Assembly (NCBI GenBank): GCA_041658585.1
Contig: JBAZZX010000009.1
Coordinates: 1-64,000, forward strand
Origin: DYFC01 sp041658585
GTDB lineage: Bacteria; Nitrospirota; Thermodesulfovibrionia; Thermodesulfovibrionales; SM23-35
Length of the DNA stretch: 64,000 bases
Direction of reading: 5' to 3'
Made by a program: the position numbers and the translations under genes. This document shows positions 25,616 through 34,454 of the stretch, piece by piece. The notes under the pieces are model-generated. The model made no database searches. It was not told where the DNA came from and saw only the letters and a program-made list of their open reading frames with translations. Numbering within the stretch: the first letter of the stretch is position 1; every line of letters starts with the position of its first letter.

Positions 25616-27081
25616 GAAAACAGTCAAAACAGTTTACACCGTTTACACAGTCTAAACCGTTTGCCGAGTTGAATGAAGTAACAAACCGGGTAAACACAGT
25701 AAACTGGGCAAACGGTTTCTTAAGCGTGGCAGTTTTATTACTGTTTATTGGATGTGCGTCGGTCGGTCAAAAAGATAGGGTCCTCGCTTTGGTTGACGGT
25801 GATCCGGTGACGGAAAAAGATCTTCAATATTCGCTTACCATAAAACACCGGAAGGAAGACCTTTCATCTGCCGGATCTCTGAATATTTCCCGCTATGTGA
25901 ACAAGTTGATAGACGACAGGTTGCTTGTCCATGAAGCTCGAACTGCCGGTATGGACCGGTTGCCGGAAATAAAACAGGCGCTTGAGGCATACATCTTGAG
26001 GGAGTCCGTTGTGAGACTCCATAAGGAAGAAATAGTTGAGAAGGTCGCGATAACGGAAGATGATCTCAGGGAATATTACAAAAAAAACCATGAACAATTC
26101 AGTCCCGGACTAAAATTGTTAAGCAAGGAGGATGCTCCCGATATTGAATTTGATAAAGTAAAGGACAGAATACGGAAAGCTCTGAGAAAACAGAAGGAAA
26201 AGGAGTGCAGTGACGAATACCTGAAGACTCTGCACGCAAAAGCAAAGATCACGATAAGGGATGAATTGCTTTCAGCGTTAAAGGCGGATAAGGCGAAAAG
26301 AGAAGCGGAAAATAAACCTGACGAAAAACAGCCTCTTGTTGAAGTAAACGGGGAAGCATTGACGGCCGGTGAATTCATCTTTATGATGAAACAGACAAGA
26401 AAGAATTCGGAAGAAGACGTCATCAATAACTGGATTGAACGTAAACTGATAGACATGGAGGCCCTGAGCAGGCATTATGAAAGGCAGCCCGACTTGAGGG
26501 ACATGGCCCATCGGTATGAAAATGAATTGCTGAAAATTACTTATATTAAAAGGATAATTAAGCCACAAGTTAAAGTAACAGATGAAGCCCTGATAGAGTA
26601 TTATGCAAGCCATCAAAAGGATTATATGGAACCTGCAAGGTATAAGATACAGCAGATTTTGGTTGAAAAAGAGAAAGATGCACAAGAGATTTTAGCCAAT
26701 CTGAGAAACGGCGCGGATTTTTCATGGATTGCAGAAAAGAAATCTGTTGACCCGACTGTCTCAAAGGGCGGAGAACCGGTATGGGTTACAAAAGCCGATT
26801 TGCCGAAGCCTGTAAAAGATATCATAGATACTATGAGTTATGGCGACATTAGCCCGATTGTTAAATATGTTGATAATACTTTTATAATTATAAAGTTACA
26901 AGATATATATAAAGAACAAGTTGAAGAATATAATAAAGTTCGGGTATCTGTTCAACAGTCGTTTTTCAACGAACAGATAAATTCTTTGCTGGAAAAATAC
27001 CTGAATCAATTGAAAAAAGATTCGGAAATAGCAGTTTACAACGAAAAGATAAGTTCGCTTGAGGCCGGGTTGCAAAAGTAA
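25606..27081 (+). CDS. PpiC/SurA-type peptidyl-prolyl isomerase lipoprotein
   Basis: A 491-residue lipoprotein: lipobox LLFIGC near residue 50, SurA-like N-terminal helices (VLALVDGDPVTEKDLQYSL, YVNKLIDDRLLVHEAR), a second helical segment (PLVEVNGEALTAGEFIFMM) and a parvulin domain (about 345-445, ARYKIQQILVEKEKDAQEIL ... GGEPVWVTKADLPKPVKD). It should help fold exported cytochromes or the barrel in the periplasm. Its first 40 residues are encoded by a clear DNA hairpin repeat (FTPFTQSKPF then NRVNTVNWAN). It overlaps the preceding stop by ten bases. Confidence 0.9.
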   Translation: MALRKQSKQFTPFTQSKPFAELNEVTNRVNTVNWANGFLSVAVLLLFIGCASVGQKDRVLALVDGDPVTEKDLQYSLTIKHRKEDLSSAGSLNISRYVNKLIDDRLLVHEARTAGMDRLPEIKQALEAYILRESVVRLHKEEIVEKVAITEDDLREYYKKNHEQFSPGLKLLSKEDAPDIEFDKVKDRIRKALRKQKEKECSDEYLKTLHAKAKITIRDELLSALKADKAKREAENKPDEKQPLVEVNGEALTAGEFIFMMKQTRKNSEEDVINNWIERKLIDMEALSRHYERQPDLRDMAHRYENELLKITYIKRIIKPQVKVTDEALIEYYASHQKDYMEPARYKIQQILVEKEKDAQEILANLRNGADFSWIAEKKSVDPTVSKGGEPVWVTKADLPKPVKDIIDTMSYGDISPIVKYVDNTFIIIKLQDIYKEQVEEYNKVRVSVQQSFFNEQINSLLEKYLNQLKKDSEIAVYNEKISSLEAGLQK

Positions 27082-27149
27082 AGACAGGCTTGACTTGTAG
27101 CACATGCTTAATATTAAGGGTAATACATTCTAAAAGGAAAAGTAGAGCT

Positions 27150-29096
27150 ATGAAAATCTTAATTAAATTTATCTTGATATTTGTGGTTTGCCTCACTTAT
27201 ACCTGCGCCCCTGAGCAAACGGTAAAAAGAAAAGGTTTTGAGCCGAAACCCTGTTTGGACTGCCATAAAAAAACACTCACAGAGTATCAAAAAAAGTATA
27301 TCCATAAGCCTATGGCTGAAAAAGACTGTGACGCCTGTCATTTAAGACATGGGAAAATAGCAGTCTTAAGTCTAAAAGAGAGAGAAGAGCGGAAGCTTTG
27401 TTTAAATTGTCACACCCGGTTTGCAGAGTCCGTGAGTAAAATGACGTATATTCACTCTGCGTTAAGACAGGGTAAATGTCTGCCCTGTCATAGCCCTCAT
27501 GCCTCCGACAATAAGTATCTGCAGAAGAAAACCGGAAGCGAGCAGTGTCTCGTATGCCATAAAAAGGATGCTTTTGTGCGAATAAAACAGCACAAGCCTT
27601 TGGCCGACGGATGCCTTGTCTGCCATAATGCTCACGGCTCTCAGTATGATAAAAATCTTGTAAAGCAGGAAACGGAGCTTTGCAAATCCTGCCACAGTTT
27701 CGAGACGGTCGGCTTCAAAAAAGCGCACCGGGACTATCCCGTTCAAAAGGGAAAATGCACTAACTGTCATACCGCACACAGTTCAACAAACGATAAATTG
27801 TTGAAGGAATCGATACATAAACCTTTAAGACTCGGCCAGTGTTCTTCGTGCCATAAGGCCCTGACCGCTGATGATCCCTTCGGTTTAATTGCAAAAGGCA
27901 GCGCACTCTGTTACACCTGCCATAAAAAAGAGGAGAAGAAATTCAGCGAGTCACACAGGCATCGTCCTGTAGAAGAGGGTAAATGTCTTGGATGCCATAA
28001 CCCTCATGCAACTGATTTTCCAAAAGTAACCCTTATGCTTGTCAATGACCTCTGCATCACCTGTCATAAGAAAAAAGCCGATACATTAAAAGTGAGCGCT
28101 TTACATAAACCCATTAAAGATAAAGGCTGCACGGCATGTCATAATCCCCACTCGTCAATAAATACTTTTTTACTTACAGCGCCTGAGAAAAAGATATGTT
28201 TTACATGCCATGTAAAAACCGGGAAGGAGCTTAGTGAAGCCAATGTACATATACCGTTTTTGAAAATGGAATGCATGAAATGCCATGACTCACATGGGAG
28301 CAATACCCAAAATATGCTGAAAGTTTCTCTGTCCGAGCTATGTTACACCTGTCACAAAAAAGAGGAAAAGGAATTCTTTAAGATATACATACACACTCCT
28401 GTCAACAACAAAAAATGCATTTCCTGTCACAAACCGCATGCATCTCCCAATAAAAAACTGTTAAGCAGTCCCATAAACCGACTCTGCATGAACTGCCATT
28501 CCGGTATGCTTACGGATACTAAAGACGGGATTGCCCATAAACCGTTCATTGAAAACTCCTGCAGGACTTGCCATAATCCTCACGCAAGCGATTATGCAGC
28601 TTGCACTACCGGTACGATGCCCGGGCTCTGTTATAACTGCCACAAAAAAATGGAAGGTGAATCCAGGTCTCCCGGCGTCACGCATTTGCCTGTAGAAGAA
28701 GGTAAGTGCACTGCCTGTCACAATCCGCATATATCGAAAATTAGCGCTCTGCTTTTGAACAGACCGAGAGAACTCTGTCTGTCATGCCATGAACGAATAG
28801 TTACAACCAATATAAGAAAAGGTCATATCACTATGGAAAAAGGTGACTGCACAAGCTGCCACAAGCCGCACTTTTCGGATTCCGCACATCTGATCACTGA
28901 AAAAGATCCGGCTTTATGCGTGAAATGTCATGGAACGGATTCGGCAAGACTGACAAAAGTGCATCTGAAGCCTATAGAAAAGATAAATCGTTGCCTTGCC
29001 TGCCACGAACCTCATGTAACGGAAAATCCGGGAATGCTGAGGAATATAAAACATAGTCCCTTTGCCAAGGGAGATTGCAGGGATTGCCATGAATAA
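27150..29096 (+). CDS. 26-heme doubled-CXXCH cytochrome c
   Basis: A 648-residue exported cytochrome in which I count 26 CXXCH motifs, about one per 25 residues. They alternate CxxCHKK-type with CxxCHNPHAS-type sites: the doubled-CXXCH pattern of periplasmic and outer-membrane wires. The N-terminus (MKILIKFILIFVVCLTYTC) is a signal peptide that may be lipidated at Cys18, though the box is imperfect. I start at the ATG 27150 behind AAGGAAA; the frame is open for 20 codons upstream from a GTG. Its stop overlaps the next start. Likely job: to carry electrons across the periplasm to the outer-membrane machinery (inference). Confidence 0.92.
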   Translation: MKILIKFILIFVVCLTYTCAPEQTVKRKGFEPKPCLDCHKKTLTEYQKKYIHKPMAEKDCDACHLRHGKIAVLSLKEREERKLCLNCHTRFAESVSKMTYIHSALRQGKCLPCHSPHASDNKYLQKKTGSEQCLVCHKKDAFVRIKQHKPLADGCLVCHNAHGSQYDKNLVKQETELCKSCHSFETVGFKKAHRDYPVQKGKCTNCHTAHSSTNDKLLKESIHKPLRLGQCSSCHKALTADDPFGLIAKGSALCYTCHKKEEKKFSESHRHRPVEEGKCLGCHNPHATDFPKVTLMLVNDLCITCHKKKADTLKVSALHKPIKDKGCTACHNPHSSINTFLLTAPEKKICFTCHVKTGKELSEANVHIPFLKMECMKCHDSHGSNTQNMLKVSLSELCYTCHKKEEKEFFKIYIHTPVNNKKCISCHKPHASPNKKLLSSPINRLCMNCHSGMLTDTKDGIAHKPFIENSCRTCHNPHASDYAACTTGTMPGLCYNCHKKMEGESRSPGVTHLPVEEGKCTACHNPHISKISALLLNRPRELCLSCHERIVTTNIRKGHITMEKGDCTSCHKPHFSDSAHLITEKDPALCVKCHGTDSARLTKVHLKPIEKINRCLACHEPHVTENPGMLRNIKHSPFAKGDCRDCHE

Positions 29097-30336
29097 AAGA
29101 AACTTTATATTTTTAATTATATGTGGGTTACTTATTTTTTGTGTTGGTCCCGTTTTCGCCCAGGGTGAACTCAAGGAAAAAGTGCCTGATCTATGCTATA
29201 GATGCCATATAAAGCTGAAAGACAGGCTTTCAAGCGCAAATGTCCATTTCCCTTTTAAGCAAGGCAAATGCACTGCCTGTCATAATTCACATGCCGGGAA
29301 TGCAAGGGGACTGGTCAGAGAAGATATCAAGACATTGTGCCTCGGCTGTCATGAAGGTATAAAGAATGCGCTAAAGCAAAAGTTCGTACACCGCGCGTTG
29401 AAAAACGGCGTCTGCACGGATTGCCATTATGCGCATGGCGGAGAGAATAAATATTTTTTAGTGAAAAATCAGAAGGATTTGTGCGGGCTGTGCCACGAGT
29501 CTTTAAAAGAACAGCTTAAGAATTTTTCAGTTCACCGTCCGTTCAAAGACGGAGAGTGTTCATCCTGCCATAATCCTCATGCCTCTGCGGAAAAATATCA
29601 GCTCATGGATTCCGCGAATAAAAGCTGCAGAAAATGCCATCCTCCGAGGTGTAAGACGGGAAGTGTCTCCATAGCCGGGACGGTAGAAAAGACGGACTGT
29701 ACTTCCTGTCACAGCGGGCACTCCTCTTCCTTCAAAGCCTTGCTCGGACCTTTCGGGCATGCCGCTTTTCTCGAGGAGAAATGCGAGCTGTGCCATAATC
29801 CTATTCTTGCCGATGCGAAGATAACAATAAAAATGCCGGTCAAAGAATTATGTTTAAGCTGCCATAAAAAGGATACATTGAAAATAAAAAACAACGATAT
29901 CCATCTGACAAATGAAAAAGGCGGTTGTATCATGTGTCACAAGCAGCATGCGTCTAAAAAGAAGAATCTGACTGTAAGTGAATCGGATGCATGCGCTGCG
30001 TGCCATGAAAAAACGGAGAAAAAGACAATGCTTATGGAAAAGGCATTGAAGTCGATCAAATGCATTCCGGTGAAAGACAGAAAATGCTTTGAATGTCATG
30101 TGCCGCCTCATTCGGAAAGGCCCCTGTATTTGAAGGAAGACAAGATCAAGTCCTGCGCTCGCTGTCACGAGGGGCAGCATAAAGTTACCCATCCGCTTGG
30201 TAAGGATACAAAAGACCCCCGCGATGGTCAGCCTTTGACCTGTATCACCTGCCACAGCATGCATTCATCCAAGGCTGAATTCATGCTCTATTTCGACCGG
30301 AAAAGACAACTCTGTATTCAGTGCCATAAGAAATGA
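29089..30336 (+). CDS. 16-heme doubled-CXXCH cytochrome c
   Basis: A 415-residue exported cytochrome (signal peptide about 1-24, ending VFA-QG) with 16 CXXCH motifs by count, beginning CYRCH and ending CIQCHKK. The paired NPHAS/KK pattern is as in its 26-heme neighbour, of which it looks like a shorter relative. The ATG at 29089 overlaps the preceding stop; an in-frame start 27 bases earlier would only add residues before the signal peptide. The next gene's ATG follows its stop by one base. Confidence 0.92.
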   Translation: MNKRNFIFLIICGLLIFCVGPVFAQGELKEKVPDLCYRCHIKLKDRLSSANVHFPFKQGKCTACHNSHAGNARGLVREDIKTLCLGCHEGIKNALKQKFVHRALKNGVCTDCHYAHGGENKYFLVKNQKDLCGLCHESLKEQLKNFSVHRPFKDGECSSCHNPHASAEKYQLMDSANKSCRKCHPPRCKTGSVSIAGTVEKTDCTSCHSGHSSSFKALLGPFGHAAFLEEKCELCHNPILADAKITIKMPVKELCLSCHKKDTLKIKNNDIHLTNEKGGCIMCHKQHASKKKNLTVSESDACAACHEKTEKKTMLMEKALKSIKCIPVKDRKCFECHVPPHSERPLYLKEDKIKSCARCHEGQHKVTHPLGKDTKDPRDGQPLTCITCHSMHSSKAEFMLYFDRKRQLCIQCHKK

Positions 30337-30337
30337 A

Positions 30338-31573
30338 ATGTTTACCCGATTAAAACAGTTGACACGGTTTATGGTGCTTGAACTTTTTACCGTGTTAAAG
30401 AATACAGAGAACCCGGCAAACCGAGCAAACTCAGTAAATAGTGTAAACTTTTTTATTTTTACGCTTTTTGCGACGCTATTTTTTGTTTCATCATCGGAGG
30501 CAAGGGTTATAGGGCCTTGCTACAACTGCCATACTATGCACAACAGCCAGAACGGGCAACCTGTAAACAGAGGGGATTCAGCCTGGGGTGAAGCGAATGT
30601 TTCGGATAATCCCATTCCTAATTTATTGGTAGCAAGCTGTCTCGGCTGCCACAGCTCGTCGGACGGTCAAACGATAAAAACGTTACCGGGTGGTTTGAAG
30701 GTCCCCATAGTTTTTAATACAAACGGGTATCCTGCCGGCGCCCTTGCAGGAGGTAATTTTTATTGGGTTTCTCCGGGCGTCGCAAGCAATGAGAATGACG
30801 CAAAAGGACATAACGTATTTTCCGGCAACCCTGACAATAATCTTAATGAGGCGCCGGGAGACCCGAGAAGCGGCTCATGCGGAGGCTCTACCGCCTGCCA
30901 TAAGAATTTACATTCAAGCACACCCTCAAACTCTTTCGGCTTTGAAAGCTCGCGTCAGGGATGCACAAAATGCCACATGATAGGAAGCGCCCTGCCGAAA
31001 GGTTATCACCATCTCAATTCAGCGGACGCGGTGAAAGGCAGTGCATCTGACGGCTGGTTTAGATTTCTGTCAGGACATCAAGCCGGTTCCGGACACGGTG
31101 TTTCAGGAATAGAGGATAATGATTGGCAATATACTTCAAGCAGTAATGATCATAATGAATATCTTGGATACTCCGGTAATAAAACCGCTGACGGAGGTTT
31201 TTCGGCTCTTGCTGACACTGTGACGGCATTTTGCACCGGCTGCCATGCCGTATTCCATTCTGAAAGAAACAGCGCAGACAACGTATGGATCAGACATCCG
31301 TCGGATTCGATTATTCCTGATTCCGGCGAATTTGCAAATGCATTTAACGGCGGTTATGATCCTCTGGTCCCTGTTGCAAGGCCTAATCTGAGCGGCTGGG
31401 CAGGGCCCGTCGGCAGTGTAACCCTCGGCAGCGGGGGAGACCTTGTGATGTGTCTTTCATGTCACCGGGCACACGGATCGCCATATTCAAAACTCATGAG
31501 ATGGGATTATAAGGGGTGGCCCGGCAACGGTCAGACAAACGGATGCAATGTATGTCATACGGCAAAAAACTGA
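30338..31573 (+). CDS. OmcS-like heptaheme cytochrome c, candidate filament subunit
   Basis: A 411-residue exported cytochrome. Heme sites: CYNCHTMHNSQNG, CLGCH, CGGSTACH (CX5CH), CTKCH, CTGCH, CLSCHRAHGS, CNVCH, so one site more than its OmcS-like paralogues, inserted after the third. CHTMH with its subunit-bridging His is kept, as is WIRHPSD before CLSCH. The first 40 residues (up to ANRANSVNSVN) precede the hydrophobic signal segment and are encoded by a hairpin repeat, as in three other genes here. Possibly an alternative filament or an adaptor at the cell surface (inference). Confidence 0.9.
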   Translation: MFTRLKQLTRFMVLELFTVLKNTENPANRANSVNSVNFFIFTLFATLFFVSSSEARVIGPCYNCHTMHNSQNGQPVNRGDSAWGEANVSDNPIPNLLVASCLGCHSSSDGQTIKTLPGGLKVPIVFNTNGYPAGALAGGNFYWVSPGVASNENDAKGHNVFSGNPDNNLNEAPGDPRSGSCGGSTACHKNLHSSTPSNSFGFESSRQGCTKCHMIGSALPKGYHHLNSADAVKGSASDGWFRFLSGHQAGSGHGVSGIEDNDWQYTSSSNDHNEYLGYSGNKTADGGFSALADTVTAFCTGCHAVFHSERNSADNVWIRHPSDSIIPDSGEFANAFNGGYDPLVPVARPNLSGWAGPVGSVTLGSGGDLVMCLSCHRAHGSPYSKLMRWDYKGWPGNGQTNGCNVCHTAKN

Positions 31574-31606
31574 AATGAACGGTAGACGGTTTACGGGAGG
31601 ATAATT

Positions 31607-33076
31607 TTGAAATTCAGGAACGACATAAGAATGACGTTACTAATAATTACAATGGGTATAGCAAGCTCGGGGTTAATGTTTTATCCGAATATGCTGGAGA
31701 GCGGCGTGTATCTGAATTCCGCGCATGGAAATACCTCGTATGGCGTCAACCGGATCGATACCTTCAATCTCGGTTATTCAAAGGCGAATTGCGCCCATTG
31801 TCATGAGCAGCATGGAAGCATAAACGGTTCAGAGCCTGTCCCTGCCGGCGGCAGCCCTTCTGCATTTGCCCTTTTTGCTGATAACTTCACCAGCCAGTCT
31901 GAAAATTTCTGCCTCTATTGTCACAAGGGATCAGGTTCCGTTCAGTTTTCATTTGACAGAACCAATTATAATTACAGCTACTGGTTTGGGGGAGACCATG
32001 CAAACCAGACAATACCTAATAATATTCATGATGCTTTCAACCCGGTGTCCGGGTCTGCTCACAACCTCAAGGACATTCTGAATTTTGTAAAGACAAGGTG
32101 GCCTGAAACATTTAAGGATGAATCAAACCCCTGTAACGCCTGCCATAACCCCCATCTTTCCAAACGCAGTTTCCCGGTTGTAAGGCCGACGGACAGGAGC
32201 AATATCTGGGGAGACAGTCCGGGTGAAAAGATGAGTGACTATGCTGCTGCACACGGCGGACAATATCAGGCGCCATACTGGTATGGTTCTACTTCCCTAT
32301 ATGAGCCGGATGGTTCGACAACCACGGACGGCTCCAACGTGCCTGACTATATTACCTTTTGTACAGACTGTCATAATGCCACAAACGTAATATATAGCAC
32401 ATCACTTAGCAGAGAGCTTCAAAAGATCGACTGGGCACGTCAGATCCCAACATATTTATCGGGCAACATGCCTTACTGTGACGCCCCGGGTGATATGCAT
32501 GGGGCTATAACAAGATGTTCCGATTTGAATGGGAAATACCAAGGTCAATGGAAAACATGCGGATGTATCAAGGATGATAGCTACGGCTTTAAAACAGGAG
32601 GGTTTTGTCGTGGCGCGCCTGTAGATGCAAACGGCTGTTGCTTATACGAAGGACACACAGTAGGCGCCCTTGTATGGTGGGGCGATATAAAACCTCCTTA
32701 TGTAACGGCTAATTATCAAAATTTCATTCTTAATTGCACTGATTGTCACGAACCTCATGGCGCCGTACATGGTAACGGAACTACTATACCTTATCTTTTA
32801 CGCAAAACAGTGAACGGTCACAATAACAAACAATGTGCCGGTGGGCTGGGAAATCCATGTTCCTGGGAAGAGGAATTCTGCAGGAGCTGCCATCATCATA
32901 GGCAAAATAGTGTGGAATTTTATATTCCTGAATTTGATAGATTAGTTACTGTTGACGGTGGGCACTGCGGTAACTTTGGCAATTGTTTAAACTGTCATGC
33001 TCATAATGTGTGTGGTAAATGTTTTGCCTGTTGGTGGTGTGGTAAACCCGGAGGAAAATCTACCAATTCTTTCTAA
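31607..33076 (+). CDS. Heptaheme exported cytochrome c with Cys-rich C-terminal tail
   Basis: A 489-residue protein with seven CXXCH motifs (CAHCH, CLYCH, CNACH, CTDCH twice, CRSCH, CLNCH). Between the fourth and fifth there is a Cys-rich insert without hemes (RCSDLNGKY ... KTCGCIK ... GFCRG ... NGCCLYEGH), and the tail reads CGKCFACWWCGKPGG, which might bind a metal or form disulfides. Start is a TTG at 31607 with GGGAGG six bases upstream; the first ATG in frame is at 31631. A signal-anchor-like segment covers residues about 9-30. It ends the nanowire locus. The last 500 bases look more AT-rich than the rest. Role unknown; a terminal reductase or surface cytochrome are options. Confidence 0.85.
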   Translation: MKFRNDIRMTLLIITMGIASSGLMFYPNMLESGVYLNSAHGNTSYGVNRIDTFNLGYSKANCAHCHEQHGSINGSEPVPAGGSPSAFALFADNFTSQSENFCLYCHKGSGSVQFSFDRTNYNYSYWFGGDHANQTIPNNIHDAFNPVSGSAHNLKDILNFVKTRWPETFKDESNPCNACHNPHLSKRSFPVVRPTDRSNIWGDSPGEKMSDYAAAHGGQYQAPYWYGSTSLYEPDGSTTTDGSNVPDYITFCTDCHNATNVIYSTSLSRELQKIDWARQIPTYLSGNMPYCDAPGDMHGAITRCSDLNGKYQGQWKTCGCIKDDSYGFKTGGFCRGAPVDANGCCLYEGHTVGALVWWGDIKPPYVTANYQNFILNCTDCHEPHGAVHGNGTTIPYLLRKTVNGHNNKQCAGGLGNPCSWEEEFCRSCHHHRQNSVEFYIPEFDRLVTVDGGHCGNFGNCLNCHAHNVCGKCFACWWCGKPGGKSTNSF

Positions 33077-33118
33077 AAAACCGATTAGTTTGTATAAAAT
33101 TAAAAAGGTAAGGCTTTG

Positions 33119-34237
33119 TTACAGCCTTTGCTCATAGATCCTGTATTTCTTGTACAGACCGCCGCCTATCATCTCAATAAGCCTCTGTACCGGGATATTG
33201 TCTTCGAGTATCCAGGAGAAATCCACGCGTTTATAGCCGCCTTTTTTTACTCCTTTGAAAGCCTCCCGGAACATGAGCGCGTCTACGCCTTTATTTCTGT
33301 ATTCCGCTTTTGTTCCGAGCAAAAGTGTTCTGAGGTCTTTTATCTTTTTTGAATAGTAAAGAGCCTTCACAATACTTAGCGGATTTACGCTTCCTTTCAT
33401 ATGTTTCAGTACAAAATTAAAATCCGGCAATAAACTCAGGAAGCCGACGGGCTCGTTATCTTTTTCCGCGATTATCGTCATGTCGGGCTCTAAAACGGTT
33501 TTAAGATTATTGCCAAGGTGAACAACTTCCTCATCCGTCAAGGGTATGAACCCCCAGTTTTTCCCCCAGGCGGAATTGTATACATCTTTAAATATCATCA
33601 TATCGCGTTTGAACATTTTTTTATCGATCTGCCTTACGGTAATTCCAAATTTTTCCGCAATTCGAGCGACCCTGAGAATTTTATTTGGAAGTTCATCGGG
33701 AGTGTCGAGTATATAAGCGAAAAGGTCTTTTGCTTTTTTCATGCCGTAGTGTTCCATGAGGTCGTGATAATAAGGCGGATTGTAAGGCATCATGAGCATC
33801 GGCGGGCTGTCAAACCCTTCAAGCAGCAGGCCGCATTCCTCATTGGTTGAGAAGTTCATGGGACCCCGCATGATTTCCATACCCTCGTTCCCGAGAGTTT
33901 CGGCGGCCTTATTCAGTAATGCATCAGAGACGGCATAATCATTCACAGACTCGAAGAAGCCAAAAAACCCGGATTTTTCATTCCGGAACTCGATATGCCT
34001 CTGATTTACGATAGACGCTATCCTGCCGACAGTTTCTCCGCTTTTTTGTGCAAGGAAATACCTTGCCTTTGCATGAAGGAAGAAAGGGTTTTTGTCGGAC
34101 AATTGCTTTTTAATTTCTGTTTTTAAAAGAGGAACATAAAAAGGGTCTCTTGAATACAGCTTATCGGGAAGGCGAATAAAGTCTTTCAGGTCTTTCCCTG
34201 ATCGGATTTCAATGACTTTAATGTTTTTTACGGTCAT
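33119..34237 (-). CDS. GNAT-like acyltransferase of the type found with ceramide synthesis genes
   Basis: A 372-residue protein of the YghO-like GNAT group: N-terminal FIRLPDKLYSRDPFYVPLL and FFLHAKARYFLAQKSGETVGRIA, middle GPMNFSTNEECGLLLEGFD and MMPYNPPYYHDLMEHYGM, C-terminal LLGTKAEYRNKGVDALMF (acyl-CoA-binding loop). The bacterial ceramide synthase of Caulobacter belongs to this broad type, so N-acylation of a sphingoid base is a fair guess given the two genes beside it. Family assignment is from pattern, function from context. The start is the ATG at 34237; the TTG before it adds one residue. A repeat element separates it from the next gene. Confidence 0.75.
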   Translation of the reverse strand: MTVKNIKVIEIRSGKDLKDFIRLPDKLYSRDPFYVPLLKTEIKKQLSDKNPFFLHAKARYFLAQKSGETVGRIASIVNQRHIEFRNEKSGFFGFFESVNDYAVSDALLNKAAETLGNEGMEIMRGPMNFSTNEECGLLLEGFDSPPMLMMPYNPPYYHDLMEHYGMKKAKDLFAYILDTPDELPNKILRVARIAEKFGITVRQIDKKMFKRDMMIFKDVYNSAWGKNWGFIPLTDEEVVHLGNNLKTVLEPDMTIIAEKDNEPVGFLSLLPDFNFVLKHMKGSVNPLSIVKALYYSKKIKDLRTLLLGTKAEYRNKGVDALMFREAFKGVKKGGYKRVDFSWILEDNIPVQRLIEMIGGGLYKKYRIYEQRL

Positions 34238-34274
34238 CAATCTATAAACATAAAATCAATAAAAAGATTGTCAA

Positions 34275-34392
34275 ATAAACACCCCTCCCCTTTATCCCCT
34301 CCCCTCAAGGGAGGGGCGATTCTAAAGTCCCCTCTCCCTTGAGGGGAGAGGGCAAGGGTGAGGGTGTGTGGCTTTACTTATGAACTCATTAG
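34275..34392 (-). repeat. Repeat element B, copy 1 (one end lost)
   Basis: Two G/C-rich hairpins in a row (CCCCTCCC-TCAA-GGGAGGGG and CCCTCTCC-CTTGA-GGGGAGAGGG) and an end reading TTACTTATGAACTCATTAG. The reverse complement of almost the whole stretch recurs at 54188-54331. This copy lacks the other terminal repeat. It may double as a terminator for the flanking minus-strand gene. Confidence 0.8.
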
Positions 34393-34454
34393 TAACTGCG
34401 CTTAGTCGTAGTCTGTTTGGTTTGGTAGTTGCCGGAAATTATTTCCCGACAATT

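Noticed and set aside
18533..30264. Many open frames on the minus strand opposite the cytochrome genes
   Set aside because: They are rich in Met, Ala and Phe from reversed CXXCH codons, lack ribosome binding sites and overlap clear genes completely.
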